Assembly: GCA_963070105.1 (NCBI GenBank)
Contig: OY718804.1
Coordinates: 11,361,817 to 11,425,816 of the forward strand
Origin: Litomosoides sigmodontis
Lineage: Eukaryota > Nematoda > Chromadorea > Rhabditida > Onchocercidae
DNA length: 64,000 bases
Direction: 5' to 3'
In this document: positions 12,782 to 26,349 of the stretch, piece after piece
Position numbering within the stretch: position 1 is the stretch's first letter
Layout: the number at the start of each line of letters is the position of its first letter
Notes under the pieces: model-generated
Seen by the model: only the letters and a program-made list of their open reading frames with translations
Told to the model about the DNA's origin: nothing
Database searches by the model: none
Position numbers and translations under genes: made by a program

Positions 12782-12847
12782 TTATTCGAATTCGCCTAAT
12801 CAACGCATTTTGAACGTATGTATTCCAGCCTACCCTCCTCATGTGTC

Positions 12848-12853
12848 AATAAA
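12848..12853 (+). other. Polyadenylation signal AATAAA of trehalase
   Basis: Exact AATAAA 67 nt after the trehalase stop. Confidence 0.7.
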
Positions 12854-14451
12854 TATTGTTGTGAGAGATTATGATTATTCCCTCCTCACTACAGTGTTAC
12901 AGTATCGCAATGGAAAATTGAGATACAACAGGATATTTCATAACTTTTGAACAGGGAACATTACATTTTATAAGCATTACCATGTCATTCTTGACAGGCA
13001 GTGTTTGTGGTTTATCGAAATACTGCCATTTTTTACATTTTCAGTCAAAAACATTGAGCAGTCAGTCTGTCAGAGTTGTGCCAGAGCTGTCAGAGCTGAC
13101 AGGGCAGCTTTTCTGTCTTTGTTCTAACCGTCATCCTTAAGCTTATCAATTTTGTCGATCAGTATTGCTTGGTATATTTTCTATATCTTTGTATACAGCT
13201 CGTTCTGATCTTATCTCTCTCATTTTTGACAACTTCGATCAAAAAGAGCAATAACTACCATAAGGACTGTTGAGCACTTAACGTTTCGCATAAAGTTTGT
13301 ACCAGAAATAAAAGTCAATACACACCCCCTTAGTGTTATGACCAAAAAACTATTAACAAGTTAGGCTGTTGGCTAGGTATTTAAACACCGAAAATTCTTG
13401 TAAACCAGGAGGAAATGCTTAGGATTTAAATCTTACTACACATTGCCACAGTTCCATGCCAAGATGATGAGTGGGGACCCGGTGAACTTGTTGGAAATAC
13501 TTGGGTTTAAATGACGACCCATAAAGCCAGCGGCAATACCGACAGATTCAATGAAAACCAGTTCAATTTGTAGAGCTTTGAATTTCAAATATAAAACCGA
13601 ATTTTTTGTCAGTACTGAAGTCCAATGAGCTTTATCAAGTCACGTACGTATATCATCACGAATGTTTTCATTACGTTGGAGTTAATTGTTTCATTGTTGA
13701 ATCACGCCTTCATTAAGACACTCATGATGAAATACATCCTGTGCCATAATAACGTCAAAAAGAACTCTTAAAATCAATATTTGCATCCAATTAACAGTTT
13801 TGCTCTCCGCAGTAATATTGCTAAAAAACATTTATTAATTTTTACATAAACAACATAGAGTACGACATACACAAATGTTGTTCACAGAATACAAACTTTC
13901 GGAAAAAAGCAGCCAAAGCATCCACTATAAAACATGCCGCTGTTTAAACATGTTAAAAAATAATTCGAATGCTAAACCCCCCTCTAATTTAATTTCCAAA
14001 TTAATCATAAAATACTGCAAACGCCAGTCATCCGATCAAAACCTAAATGGCAGCAATACTGAAAGATATGACCAAGCACACATTCACTTCGAATACAACT
14101 GTAACGGTCATAAATTACGGAATAAAGTGAAATGATTCAAGCCATGTACACTGTAACAAAGATGTTGTCACTTTAAATATCAGAGACACTATAGATACAA
14201 GACATAATGCAAATAGTAAAACAGCAGGAAAAGCTCGCCTGTCTTTAACAGAAAGAAATGGACGAAAAGAAAGTTTTACCTATATCTGACCATGTCAAAC
14301 CGCTCATCTACAGACTTAGAAAGGAAAAACTGAACTATTATTACAATATCCATGCATGCATAATAAATAAAATAAACAGAATATGATTCGTCGCAAAGCT
14401 TTTCACAAATATACATGCAAATACCCAACTCTCGATGACTAGGATTCAATA
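12854..14451. other. Convergent intergenic region
   Basis: Lies between the 3' ends of trehalase (+) and the DAZ gene (-). Around 13063-13112 there is a small imperfect repeat of GTCAGAG-type units. An 86-codon frame at 13875-14135 has no splice sites or family features and is not called. Confidence 0.5.
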
Positions 14452-17127
14452 TTATGGGAACTGCTTGTTAGTAGCCGTTGCACCATTTCCACCTTGTTGG
14501 CATTCCTTACGTTCTGCAAATTACCCTTATTATGACAACCACTGAATATCAGTGATTGTATTTTGGAAAAAGTTGTTCAGAAGCCACGAAATCCATATAA
14601 AGTTGTTGCTTCTTCGGGTTTTCGAGTCGATATCTCACAAAGTAAGCAGTAACGCAACAACAGCCTGCCAAAAATCAGCTTACCGTATTGTTGCAGGTTA
14701 ACTTGACCAAGTTGATTTGAAAGTGACACGACCGACTTCATCGGACTGCGTCGCGGAGTGCTTGTAGGACGAACCTAAATGCAACTTGCCAATTACTACC
14801 AGTATAATGAAGCTAATTCTTTTCATCAGTTCAAACACCGTTTAATACTTATGCTTGGACAACAAAAAAAAAATCGAGAGTATCCAAAATAAACATTCGA
14901 AAAGTTAACATACTTCGGCTGGATTTTGCCAACCACCAATCACACTTTCTTCATAGAAGCATGGCTGCGGAGTCTGTGGTGTTATCTGCTGTGGCATTAA
15001 TTGAATCTGATTTGGTGCTGGAATTGCCATCGTAGCAGTTTGTCCGCTTCCGTCAATCTGTTTGATTCTTTATTTTTTTAAAACATCAAAAGACACAAAA
15101 TACATTCCCTAATTAAGATCTACTTTCATACTACTCTTATTATTGCCATTTATGGCTGTTTAGGATGATCGTAATATTTTATCTTGAAAATATTGCAATA
15201 AGTATTTGCGTTTCTAAGCGTTTCTAACGGATATCAACGAGCAATGAGAATAATCCTGAAACTGAACCAAGAATAGTGAAGGAAATAAGCACTAAAGAGT
15301 AGGATTAAATAAAAACACAAGTAATACAAACAGTTTGATATCCACCAGGAGCAAAGAAATATGTTGGAGCAGTCATTTGAGAGTAATGAGTCATGTCGTT
15401 AGCAGGCGCGGTTGGTGCGTAATAAGCAGCTGATGGAAAAAGCGCTGCACGCTGGGTAGCAACCGAAGGTGTCATCTAAAATAAATTCACAACCGAACTG
15501 TAGGGCGAGTTCTGTTTTTTTAAAATTATAAATAATACTAACTGGTGTAAGAGGCTGTGTAGTTACTTGAGCCATTTGTTGCATGCCCACGTAAGCCTGC
15601 TGCTGCGGTGGTTGCCCAGACGTTGGAATATGTACCGAACCGCTAAGTGCTTGTGGTTGTCCACCCAAGCCATTCGTACGCGGAGAATCATGTGGACTTA
15701 TCGTATTACCATTATTTGGTACAAGCATCACTGGCGCTGCACCGCTGTTTGCGACGAATTGCTGAGTTCTATTATTTCCTGCATCCTTTAAAACATCGGT
15801 TTTCTGTACAACGCAAACACTTCGAACGGACTCCACCATAACAGTGTTATCCATAATAGACATCTAAAATTTAACAAAATCTTTGTGCTCCCCGACCCAT
15901 TCCTCCTCCCCAAGAGACTTACAGTATTCGAAATTGTGTATTGTGCCGGCGCAACAGTAGAAACTGGAGAATAGACAAGCGGCTGCACTTGATTCGGCGG
16001 CGGCATCACAACAAATGGCGACTGTGATATTGCGTACGTAATCCCTCCGAATGCTGATGTAGCAAGTAGTTGTCCTGTTGGTGTTGCAATAGCGTACTCT
16101 ATAGGAAAAATCACTTCAAAAATCTACAATGATTCTTCTGCCCATGATTATGACTCTGTCGATATTTCCAGAGCGTACATAGGGCAAAAAGATTTAACAA
16201 CATTTCGAAGTTCACTCACTATCCTTTATTCAATGTAGATAATCTCTTGTTTCAGTAAGAACCACGAATGACAGATGAGATTTGTTCAAATGATTGCTGA
16301 AGCAATCACATCCCTCAGCTCACGCTTATAACTTCCATTAATAAACTATTTGCACTTCAGGCAAGACTCTGAACTGAGCAAAAACTCCGCGAAAAAAAAT
16401 GTGCGGAGTTGATATTAAAATCACCTGGCGTAAAACGCGGACCATGAATCATACGGCGAATAGCTGGTCCAAGATTTAATCGACGTCCTTTAAATTCGAG
16501 CTTCTCCGATTCCTGGTTCTGCCAAATATTAATTGCATATGAATGTTCATTTTATATGCAGTTTTGCTTTGAAAATCACTGTTTACTGGATATATGGCAT
16601 GATTTATGTTAAAATGTCTTACCGCATTAATTTGCATAACAGTTTTTGCTTCGTCCTCTGTATCAAATGTTATGAAACCATATCCTTTGGATGTTCCCTC
16701 ACTGCTACGAATTACCTTTGCTTCACGAACGTGACCAAATTTTTCAAAGAATAAACGCAAATCAAGTTCCGTAGTCTGCAATTCAATGCGTAAACCTGAA
16801 CGGTTGAATAAACGAGTAATCAGTCGATAATTGAACAAGTAACGTAGCAGATTATTTGGTCACTGTATATGTACAATAAAGGAGGAAAGCACTTTTTAAA
16901 TTACTGAAAGAGGGAATTGAAGATGTGGCAAGACCTACGGTGGCTGGAAATCCGCCGACGAAAATTCGATGTGGTATCATCTCGAACGTTCGAGGATCAG
17001 CTGCGGCAGGAATCGGAAACGGTGTAGTCGTTGCTGGATAAATTGTTGCACCGGCAGGATATGTCATTTGATATGGAGTACCGGTAGAATCATATGTCAG
17101 AGTTGCGAAAGCTGGGCTCATCATCAT
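14452..17127 (-). CDS. DAZ/Boule-family RNA-binding protein
   Basis: Nine exons join to 457 aa: 17127-16939, 16775-16623, 16518-16425, 16098-15923, 15863-15543, 15475-15332, 15057-14914, 14774-14684, 14513-14452. A single RRM near the N terminus shows RNP2 RIFVGGF and RNP1 KGYGFITF. It is followed by the Boule-type extension EKLEFKGRRLNLGPAIRR, which distinguishes DAZ proteins from other single-RRM proteins. The rest is Gln/Pro/Tyr-rich low complexity. Family members bind mRNA 3' UTRs and promote germ-cell development and meiosis; C. elegans daz-1 acts in oogenesis. Germline expression here is inferred. The ATG follows a T-rich aaattag acceptor by 11 nt with no upstream exon, fitting a trans-spliced start. 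Confidence 0.9.
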
Positions 17128-17138
17128 TTTGATGGATT

Positions 17139-17150
17139 CTAATTTAAAAA
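17139..17150 (-). promoter_or_regulatory. Candidate spliced-leader acceptor of the DAZ gene
   Basis: On the minus strand a run of T followed by AAATTAG ends 11 nt before the ATG. The next 2 kb show no 5' exon, so trans-splicing is the simplest reading. Confidence 0.45.
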
Positions 17151-19150
17151 AAAAAACACTTGCGATTATTAACGCTGAATTAGTGGAGGTATCACCACCT
17201 TAAGTCTCGTGGTAGATAAGAAGGATAGACCCCCCCTAAAGTGAGGGGTGTGCATTACTCACCAAGGTACTCTCCTCACCACTCCATCTCCGCAATTCTA
17301 ATTGTGGTATACCCTTGTTCCTTACCTAAATCGATGCAGATAAATGAATTCGAGTGCAGGAACAATGATTTCCCTGAGTGGATAGCAATAGCGCATCCTA
17401 GCTCCACCTTACGTCTACTACGCACTATGTATTAGGACACTGCGTTAAATTCGTATGTCACGTGTTGCAACTTCAGTATTCCCGGAAAGTGCGATGCGAG
17501 TAAGGACCAGAGCATAAGGAGCATAAGAGACGAGTTGAGTCAATCAATAAATCAATCAGCAGGCTTAGAGAAGAGGAATCAATCAGAGCACTGCCCACCG
17601 TAACCAACACACACGATGAACTAGCAAATTCTGCCGAAGAAATGAGATGCGCTCCCGCCGCTTTTGTAGTCGCCCGCCGCAACACATCACCTTCAGCAGT
17701 TTTCCCTCCCCTTCAGGGTTGGCAGATACGACTAACTGGCAAGCGGCTGGAAGTTTGGCCGCGAAGCTCTTGGAGCGTCTGAGAGTGGACCGATGAAAGG
17801 CCTCTTCGCCCCCTCCCCCCTTTCATCATAATCCCACTTCCGTGCCTTACTGCAATGCTCCGTTGCGCTGCTACCGCCACCACCAAGGGAGGAAGGCCAA
17901 TCCACTTCGCTTCTCCAAAAACACCTTTCCTCATGTGATGTGATGTCCAACGCTTTTCTCAATCCACTCGACTGCTCTCCACGAACTCAACTCGCGGCTC
18001 GCACGGTAAATACAACATGCAAATTAGATGAAAGCCTCTGGCAAGGAGCGCGTCATTAGACAAGTTACGTGACGTTCGTTCAAGTGCAGAGTATGAGCAA
18101 ACTGACCCCGTGATAAGTGGTTGGTTGCATCTGGTAGGAGGAATGAAGTGATATTATTTCCTTTCGAGACGCAACAGGCATCATCGCTCCCAACAAAATG
18201 TTGTTTCAACACGTAAACGTTGTGTGCAAGTAGTGCACGGACAGAAGAGAACGAGCTACCGTAAGTCTGGACTAGTGCTGCCGAAGAGTGGTTAGCTCTA
18301 GCCTGCACTACTCACAACTCTCCTGCTACCGTATTCTCCCTGCTCCGCCCGCTCCGCGCGAACACCGCCTTCCCTGTCAACGAGGGCGCAAGATGAAGGA
18401 ACATTAGTAGCAACAGCACGGTTACCTCTACCACCGCACACCGCACAACTCATCTCACTTAGCCCACTACTGTCTACCTTCAGGCTATACAGACACTTAC
18501 GTGCAGACTGGTATGCTGAGAGAGCAGTGATGGTAAGGGTGAGAAAGAGGAAGTATATCTGGGAGAGATGTGGGAGGAATACACGTCCAAGTACCACGTC
18601 ATTTATTTATTGATCTGTCGATGGATGGCCGAACTATCATCCTTCCTCTCTCTCTATTCACACTTTTGCATATCGAACGGACGGTGCACAACAAATCGTG
18701 GTGAAGGAAAATGAGGGGGCGGAGAGGTATATGGTATTTGAGAAGTAAGGTGAAATGGTGCAAGTCGTCGTGGAGGGCTTGCTTCTGCACTGGAAGAAGC
18801 TTAATAAGGATTTAGCATTCTTGTACGCTCCCTTCCACTTCGCTTTACTGGAAATAATAAGTCAAATGGATTAGTGGGAAATGAACGGCGATTCTGACCG
18901 CCGGTCATGACTGAGTTCCCCGCTTGAGATTCATTAACCGGCGGCTACGCCATTGACCGCATAAGCTGGAGTGCATTCAGAGATAAATATTGATTGCTTG
19001 GCACTCCTTCGCTCTTACGCACGTCGTTAGCAGAGAACGTCCAGTGTTGAGCCCTCTACTGCAAATGGTTCAGCGGTAAGGCAGCTTGAACTTGTAGGAA
19101 TGTATCAGTTACGAAGTGCTCCACTTTATGAACCAAAATTTTTTTAACAG
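17151..19150. other. Divergent intergenic region between the DAZ and BTB genes
   Basis: About 2 kb, richer in GC and CT than its surroundings, holding the promoters of the two divergent genes. No coding exon with splice support was found; several 60-100-codon frames are explained by the higher GC content. Confidence 0.5.
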
Positions 19151-19204
19151 TGACCGATCCTGCGCCACGCAATGTGTACGGCTGCGAACTCAACTCATTC
19201 AACG

Positions 19205-21375
19205 ATGACAACAATGGCGAAGAGTGTATACGACGACTTCTCAGCTCCCACACCATTGCGATCAGCTCGAGTGATTGCTGAAGGTAAAAAAGCTTGCGAC
19301 CCCCTAGTGCTGCTGCCTCATTGTGCGAGTCCTTAACTCAGTGGTTTCTATACCATACTCACTCCACCGTCTGCAGCATACTTGCGTCGCTTATCAAACT
19401 TTCATTAACTGTCGGGTAGATCAGATCTACGGTTCCTTTCTCATTTGGAAGTTTGGGCATGCTGCGGAAAGTTCTAGAAACACTTTCGCTATGCCATAAA
19501 AAATGGAGCATTACAAGTTGGTGCGGCACTGTCGATACCATTGGTGAGGGGCACAAGCAGATGGGATATCTCAGTTTTCATGTTCAGGTCGTGCGGTGTA
19601 TGTGAATCCTGGTTGGCTTGCCGAATTTTCGAATTTTTTCGCCACGACGTTCTTCGGTAAAAGTGCGGGTGAAGATTTAACTCTCGGCACTGAAGTCAGC
19701 TACGAACACTTCATCGAATTACTGAGAGCTGTGTGTTATTGTCCCACTCGCAAACCCATAACAAGTTACTGTTTGTCTGTTTTCATTTTAATCATAAAAC
19801 TTCAGGATAATAGAATCCAAAAAATGATTTCGTTTTTCGTATTTCTTCTAACAGGAAGATAGAATGGGAGGTTTTAATCTTGTAAGGTTCGTTAGTGAAA
19901 ATCGTGTGAAGATGTACTGCTCAGGCTTGTACTTTAGTGTGCCACTTGTTCAAAGGGCGCAGGTATGTGAATCGAGAATTCAGTGGTAGTAGGATTTTTG
20001 ATTCCTTGTTTTGTTATCGTTAGTGTTATACCGCGATTGGGCAGTAGTTCTTAGTATTCCATCAATTTTGTCTCATCACTGCTTATTATCTTAACGGCAG
20101 CAAGTATTAGGTTATATCACGTGATGGATGCAAAGAGAAGTGTAACAAATAATAAGTTATTAACGTACTTCCCAACATGCTGCTTCGCCAACAAAATAAA
20201 TACATGTCACATATGCGGTGCGAAAGCTGCTAGAGAAATAGAGGTTCTGTCTGAACCCAGTAAGTTTTAAGCAATGATTAGTGGCTGCACTAATTGGATT
20301 CTTTCCCGATTTTAAGTTATTGCAAAGGAAAATTAGTGCTGCTACGACCCGTTGGGCAGATATCCGCTGCACAATTTCTGTACATCTTTGTGATAGATTG
20401 AATGTTTTCAGTTTCAGTTTCTAACGTCATCGTTGTTTTGAAAATGGCTCATTATTTTGGAATGAAACCTGTGGTCGAGAAATGTGAAGATGTTATTGTT
20501 AAACAGGTAAATCGAAAGTGCAAATGCTAGAAAGCTCCATTTCACATATAATTTAAAAAGTCGGACTAACTGGTTGACAATATTTAAGATGTTTCAAGAA
20601 TGACTTCATTTTATTATACTGTTTTTTTTTCGCCAGAAAAAAAAAGTCTACAGGGAAGGGGAGTGAAAAGTTTGAAGTTCGTGATGTAATCACTTAGATC
20701 ACTTCAAACCGACAACGTATTGCGAGTCAGAGCAAAAGATACTTTTCAGCCGTATAACCACCGATAAAAGTACTTTTATCGTTTTGCCCTGACGTTTGCT
20801 TTTCATAATTTGAGAAAGTTTTGGTCATGAAAATAATACCCTGCTTATTTGATACAGGCAAACACATTGGATAAAGCGAAATTATTTCAAATTGCATGTG
20901 CCGTTGCAGAGCATGACCGTTACTCTCCTACCATGACGTTACTTATTGATAAACTTTCGGCAATGAAACAAGAAGAGCTGTCAAAGTTGCGTTTCTCGCA
21001 GGTAAGCGCCGTACTCAAAAATTGTCTTTACATCATTTGTTAAATGGATGACAGTTTGACTTTTAACACTAACGGAGTAGAAAATGTGAAATTTGTGGGG
21101 GGAAACTTCCTGCTCAAGCAAACCTCTGTCTGCATGGGATATATATGACTTATCTGAAAACTTATTTGCATCTCAATTTATTTTTTATTCCTTGCAATGT
21201 TGATTTGCCATATTGTGGAATACATCGGAAGTTTGAATAGAGATGGAATGAACACTGCTTTTCAAAGGACTGTTTGGTTTATTAACAGGTGCCAGGAGAT
21301 GTTGTAGCTGATGTATTCGCTGCAAAAATGAAACGACGTGAGATGAAACGGAAGAAGTGGTGCTGCTTATCATGA
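19205..21375 (+). CDS. BTB/POZ-domain protein with polybasic CaaX-like C terminus
   Basis: Five exons, 191 aa: 19205-19283, 19588-19764, 20418-20506, 20858-21001, 21289-21375. Residues from about 25 form a BTB fold: RAVYVNPGWLAEFSNFF, then EDLTLGTEVSYEHFIELLRAVC, then SNVIVVLKMAHYFGMKPVVEKCE, followed by a BACK-like helical tail. BTB domains dimerise and often serve as Cullin-3 adaptors; no MATH, Kelch or zinc-finger partner domain is present. The protein ends KMKRREMKRKKWCCLS: a strongly basic stretch followed by C-C-L-S, which fits a CaaX prenylation box and would put the protein on a membrane. That is inference. A tttttttaacag acceptor ends at 19150, 54 nt before the ATG. Confidence 0.85.
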
Positions 21376-21875
21376 ATCTTCTCCGTCAACGTTATGAATT
21401 GTTATCCGGTTTTTCTTTTTCACTCACAATCAATATTAAATTACTCCAATGCTTAGGAATTGAGAAAAGAATTGAGAAGTAGGTTGTACAAATACAAGCT
21501 GAGGATAGATCTAACTGTCACAGAAATTGGGGAAGTGCCAAACCAAAGTAAACCATAAAATGACTAAACTAATATGGAAGTTAGGAAGCATCGCTTATCT
21601 AGCATTTTAAAAATAACTTGCCGTAAAAAAAGGGACAATACTCTTATTTTGTTTTCATAATATATTTCAAGGTAGTCTTGTGGAAGAGATTATTAAATGC
21701 TATGCTGTAAATGGAATTATATCAACTGGCATATTTTTAAACAAACAGCTTTAACCATTTGTATATGTTATCTGCAAAGCATATTTCCCTTAAAAATTAG
21801 TCATAAATTTATTTCTGGAGATTAAGTCATTCAAAAAATGTAGTAATTTACGAGTACTACAGTACGAAGAGTTCG
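21376..21875. other. Convergent intergenic region between BTB and ABCF3 genes
   Basis: AT-rich and without coding signal. It holds the 3' UTRs of both genes, including AATAAA on the minus strand at 21813-21808, 63 nt past the ABCF3 stop. Confidence 0.6.
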
Positions 21876-24800
21876 TTAAAGAGCGAGCTGCGTCATGACA
21901 TGTCTCTTATACTCTTCTAGGCCTCCTTCTAGTGCCATCACACAACGGTCCTTAACTACCCATAGTTCTTTACAGACCATGTCAATGAGTTTCTCGTCAT
22001 GAGAAACGATCAACACACCTCCCTGCAAATTAATATAAACGGTAGTGTACAATAAACTTGGGAGTCAAAGTGCGTATGCATGGAGGAGGTGATTTTTGCG
22101 AGTTTAATCTATATCACTTTCTCCAGATGTGTGGAGAAACTGATAAAGATTAAAACTCATGAAAGTTAAATGACATTTATAAACAAATGTAAACAATACA
22201 GTTAAAGTGAATGAAGGATTCACCTTAAACGAGTTGAGAGCTCTACCTAATGCTTCGACCGTCTCTACATCCAGATGGTTTGTAGGTTCATCCATTATCA
22301 AGTAATTAGGACTGCAAACAGGAATTAGTGTCTAAATAAAAATACAGTGGAGAGAGAAAACCCATCACTGAATTAAACAATTAAACAAGTGTTTTATGAG
22401 GTTAGGCAAAAAAAAACCGCGCTGTACTGCGAAATTTTTATAGCCCTGTAAAACTTAGCAAAGTACTTTGACATGGCAATGCTCGCAAAAGCAAGACGGG
22501 ATTTTTGTCCTCCAGAAAGAGTCGCAACTGACTGCAGCGCTAAATCACCAGAAAGTCCAAACCGACCAAGGGCGGCTCTGTACTCTTCTTGACTCTTACC
22601 TGTAAAAACAGTATAAAAAGTGGTGTTCTTTTGAAATAGAGAAATTATAACCATCAAATAAGTTAAGAGTGTTTGCGTAATTTTAAATGGGAAAATAGAA
22701 TAGAATACCAGGAAATCTTTTCTCCAATACTTCTATACCACATATATCCATGTCAAGCTGGTCAATATGGTGTTGTGAAAAGTATCCTATTTTTAATCGG
22801 CGATTAGCATTACGGAAACCACTTGTTGGCGATAAGTCACCAAGAAGCAACTTCAGCAGTGTTGTTTTACCAGCTCCATTTTCTCCAACCTGTAATTCTG
22901 AATTCTCCAACACAATTTAAATCAAGACGTGTTCGTCTCCTTCCAGAAATCTGAATTCTCGTCTGTTAGAGAAACCTTGCGTACTTCTCAAAAATAACAA
23001 ACGCACAATGCAAATGCGTGAATCCGCGTGTGAGCCAATTTGTAGCTTAGTAAATATGATCGGTGAAACTGACGTATATCTAAAATATAAAGTAGTAAAA
23101 CGTGAGAAATTTGAAGGCAAAAATAAACGGAAGATGCAAAGGTTGAAAAACTAAAAACGCCAAGGGGATTTTCGTATATAAATTTATCTCGTATCAAGAA
23201 TATGCCGCGTTTAACTTACATAATCTAGTGATCGAGTCTTTTAATTCAAAACAATACCTAAAAGAAACATCGTCTAATTGTAGTACCAAATTATTTAGTA
23301 CCTCACAATCGGGAAAGCTCAATTTCACTTCACCTTCCAATATAACAGGCTTAAGTAGCGGTCTGAAAAAAATGTATGTAGTAAATTGTAAACACTTGTC
23401 ATCAAGAGTGAGAACTACTCCCTGCAGCATTTATAGTCCCCAAAAACCTATGCGCTAAATAATTTGTACCACACGTAATTTTGAATAGGAAAAATGCTGT
23501 CTTCCAAGATTTCAGTGCAGCCGTTAGAAAAAAAACCATTACAATTTCTCAAGCATTTTGATGCGGCTTTGCACCATCGATGCTCGTTTAGCATTGTATC
23601 GAAACTTATCAATAAATTCCTGAGCATGTTGACGAAACTGCTGTTGTGCCTCATATTCTCTAAAAAAACTCACTAAAATGAATCGTATTTTGAAATTTTT
23701 TACAAATAGAATAAAACTTTATGAGACCATTACTTTTTGCATTAGTAAATGAAATAATGGAAATAAAGAAAGAGTGACAAACCTTTTTTGCTGCGTTAGT
23801 TTCTCCTTCATTGTTTTCTCGAAAACGGCATAATTACCTTTATACTGATCGAGCCTCTTCGAATGCAAATGAATAATGTCCGTACAAACAGAGTTCAAAA
23901 AACTGCGATCATGAGAAACTATCACAATTGTCGAAGTCCACTCCTGTAAATTATTTTAATAAATGAAAGATGGTCAAGCAAATGATACATAGCATACAGT
24001 AAAAAAAAATTATTTTTTTGAATAGCGAGCGTTATTTCTAAGAGAAGTGAAGCTTTTATTTTAATGTATCTGCTCGTTATCATTAGTCTAAAAATCTTCA
24101 TTCGAGACCAGGAATATTTTGCATCGATCATACTAAAACTGTATTTAAATCAAAACTTCATACGAAATCAGAAACGAGATAAAGTTTGAGTCAGGATAAC
24201 GAAGTTTTTAAACAATACCTGGAGATGATTTTCCAACCAAATTACTGCCCTCATATCTAACATGTTTGTTGGTTCATCTAACAAAAGTAAGTCAGGCCTA
24301 CAAAAGATAACCATATAAAACCATTGTTTAGGATAAATCTACAGAATTTCAAGGCTACAATAAGCAATACAGCGTACCTCATGAAGAGTGCCTTTGCTAA
24401 CGCTAATCTCATCCGCCATCCACCCGAAAATTCCCTGAAGAGTCTTATCTCTAGAAAAATAATTCGTACAAACAAATGGATAAAGGAAGTTCGCTAATAA
24501 AACTTTCAAGCATGACACGCTGGAAACAATTTACGAAAGAGTTGAAAAAACCATAAGTACCTTGTAGGCTGTCTCTGTTCTTCTGGTGTAAAACCAAGTC
24601 CAAAGAGTATTGAAGCAGCACGTGCAGGTGCTTTGTCCATTTGGGCCTTTTCCATTTCTGTATAAATTTTCCCTAACTCAGTACTGTATTTCTCTTTATC
24701 CTCATCGCTAGGAGACCTGCAATGAAAAATCAGTTTTGGAGTTCCTAGAAAACATTTGGCAGTTTTCAGATCTATTTAAAAATCTCGAGATTGATAGTAG

Positions 24801-26349
24801 AATTGAGAAACGAAAACAGTGAAAATTCACCGAGATTTCTCTAGTATGCAATGAATTGATATGCAATGAATTGATATGATGCCAAGCAAAGCTTACTCCT
24901 GGAGAAGTTTCTGCAATTTTTCTTCACGACATAGCAATGCCATTCTTCGAGTATCGCTTTGTAACACAGATTGTCTTACTTCTGTATCATCGCCCTCCAC
25001 CTCCTGTTCAACACTTAACATAGTGATATTAGAGGGAATCTTCAGCTGCTTCCTGAAACACATAAATATCACATTACATTACGTTTGATGCACATTTTAT
25101 ATCAATCAAGTAAAATGCAAATATTCCACGGACTTTTCGCCTCTTTACTGGTCATGCAAACTAATAGCTAGATATAAGAAAAGTTTCGAACTTTAAATTA
25201 AAAAACAATATTAACAACGAGATTTTTAAATAATGTAGTTCGAAGTCTTACGAAGAAATCATTTTCAGAAAAGTAGACTTTCCAGCTCCATTTCGACCAA
25301 CCAAACCGTAACGTCGACCATAAGTTAAAACAATATCGGCACCACAAAGCAGCTGCCTGCAAAATCAAAGAAATTATTGTGCATACTTCGCTGAAGAAAA
25401 TAGAAAGAAATTATTTTTAATAGCACTAATTTTCTCAATTATCAAAAATAACTTACTTAGGCCCTATTGATATATCAACACTATTAAGATGCACATCCAT
25501 CACACTTCCATAACTATCAAATTTTCCATCACGACGACTTCCTGACTGTGAAGCTGTAGCCACAAGATCAGATGACTTCTTTTTTTGTGTTTTTAGACCA
25601 TCACCAATTTCACGTTTTGTGGCCTTTTCTAAGGCACGTGTTTCAGCCTTTTCAAGTTTCTTTCTGTCGACTTGCTATAATACATTTCATCGCTATGATT
25701 CCCATGATTTTTGCGTTCCAGTCTTTGTATAAACAATAACTTAATGCAACATACGGATGATGTGTCTCGCGTACTAATTTTCCATATGCTTGTAACATCC
25801 TCCGAATCGAAATGTTGAGCACTTATATCAACAGTTTGCTCAAGACGCCTTTGGCCAATTTCAGATGATCGATTAGTAACTTTTTTCCTGACCATATTTA
25901 TTTGCAAAATCTCGAAAATTTTCGCATGTTAGGAAATGAAATAGTTACAACTAAATAAACTGAAGCCAACTGTAACAGATTGTATAAAAAGTTTACCCAT
26001 CATGAAGCAGTAGGGCAAGCCTCTCACATACGAGCTCAATAGCTTCATCATTAAGCCCCTCCACAGAACTTTGTATGTGCATACCGACAGCGTCGACAAC
26101 ATCTTCTTTCGACATCAAGTCATCAGCATTTTCCCTTAAAACTGCTTAAAAAAAAACATTTGTTTTTTACCATTAAAATGGATCAATACAAGAAACAATA
26201 ATACCTCAGAAACTGATATTCAAAATGATAAAATAATATCTTAAACTAGTCACTACCAGTATCAAAATAATAACAATACCTTCGACATAATCTCTGACTT
26301 CAATCGGAAGATCGGGAAAGGTTGATGTGAGATATGCCGCTATGGTCAT
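21876..26349 (-). CDS. abcf-3: ABCF3 / GCN20-type ABC ATPase
   Basis: Seventeen exons give 707 aa, close to the usual 709: 26349-26280, 26141-25997, 25887-25755, 25674-25457, 25356-25252, 25052-24897, 24716-24561, 24434-24378, 24297-24219, 23943-23783, 23659-23543, 23362-23258, 23079-23007, 22889-22709, 22599-22467, 22311-22224, 22022-21876. Two ABC cassettes and no membrane segments. Cassette 1: [36 protein letters not shown]. Cassette 2: [32 protein letters not shown]. The ABCF linker with charged helices lies between them. DEPTNMLD in cassette 1 and the N-terminal helical domain point to ABCF3 rather than ABCF1 or ABCF2. Yeast GCN20 acts with GCN1 on ribosomes to activate GCN2; the worm protein is inferred to be cytosolic and ribosome-linked. 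The mRNA start holds an overlapping upstream ATG (see findings). Confidence 0.96.

Noticed and set aside
17713..18597. Several minus-strand frames of 70-99 codons
   Set aside because: They fall in the GC-richer divergent promoter region and have no splice context or homology signal.
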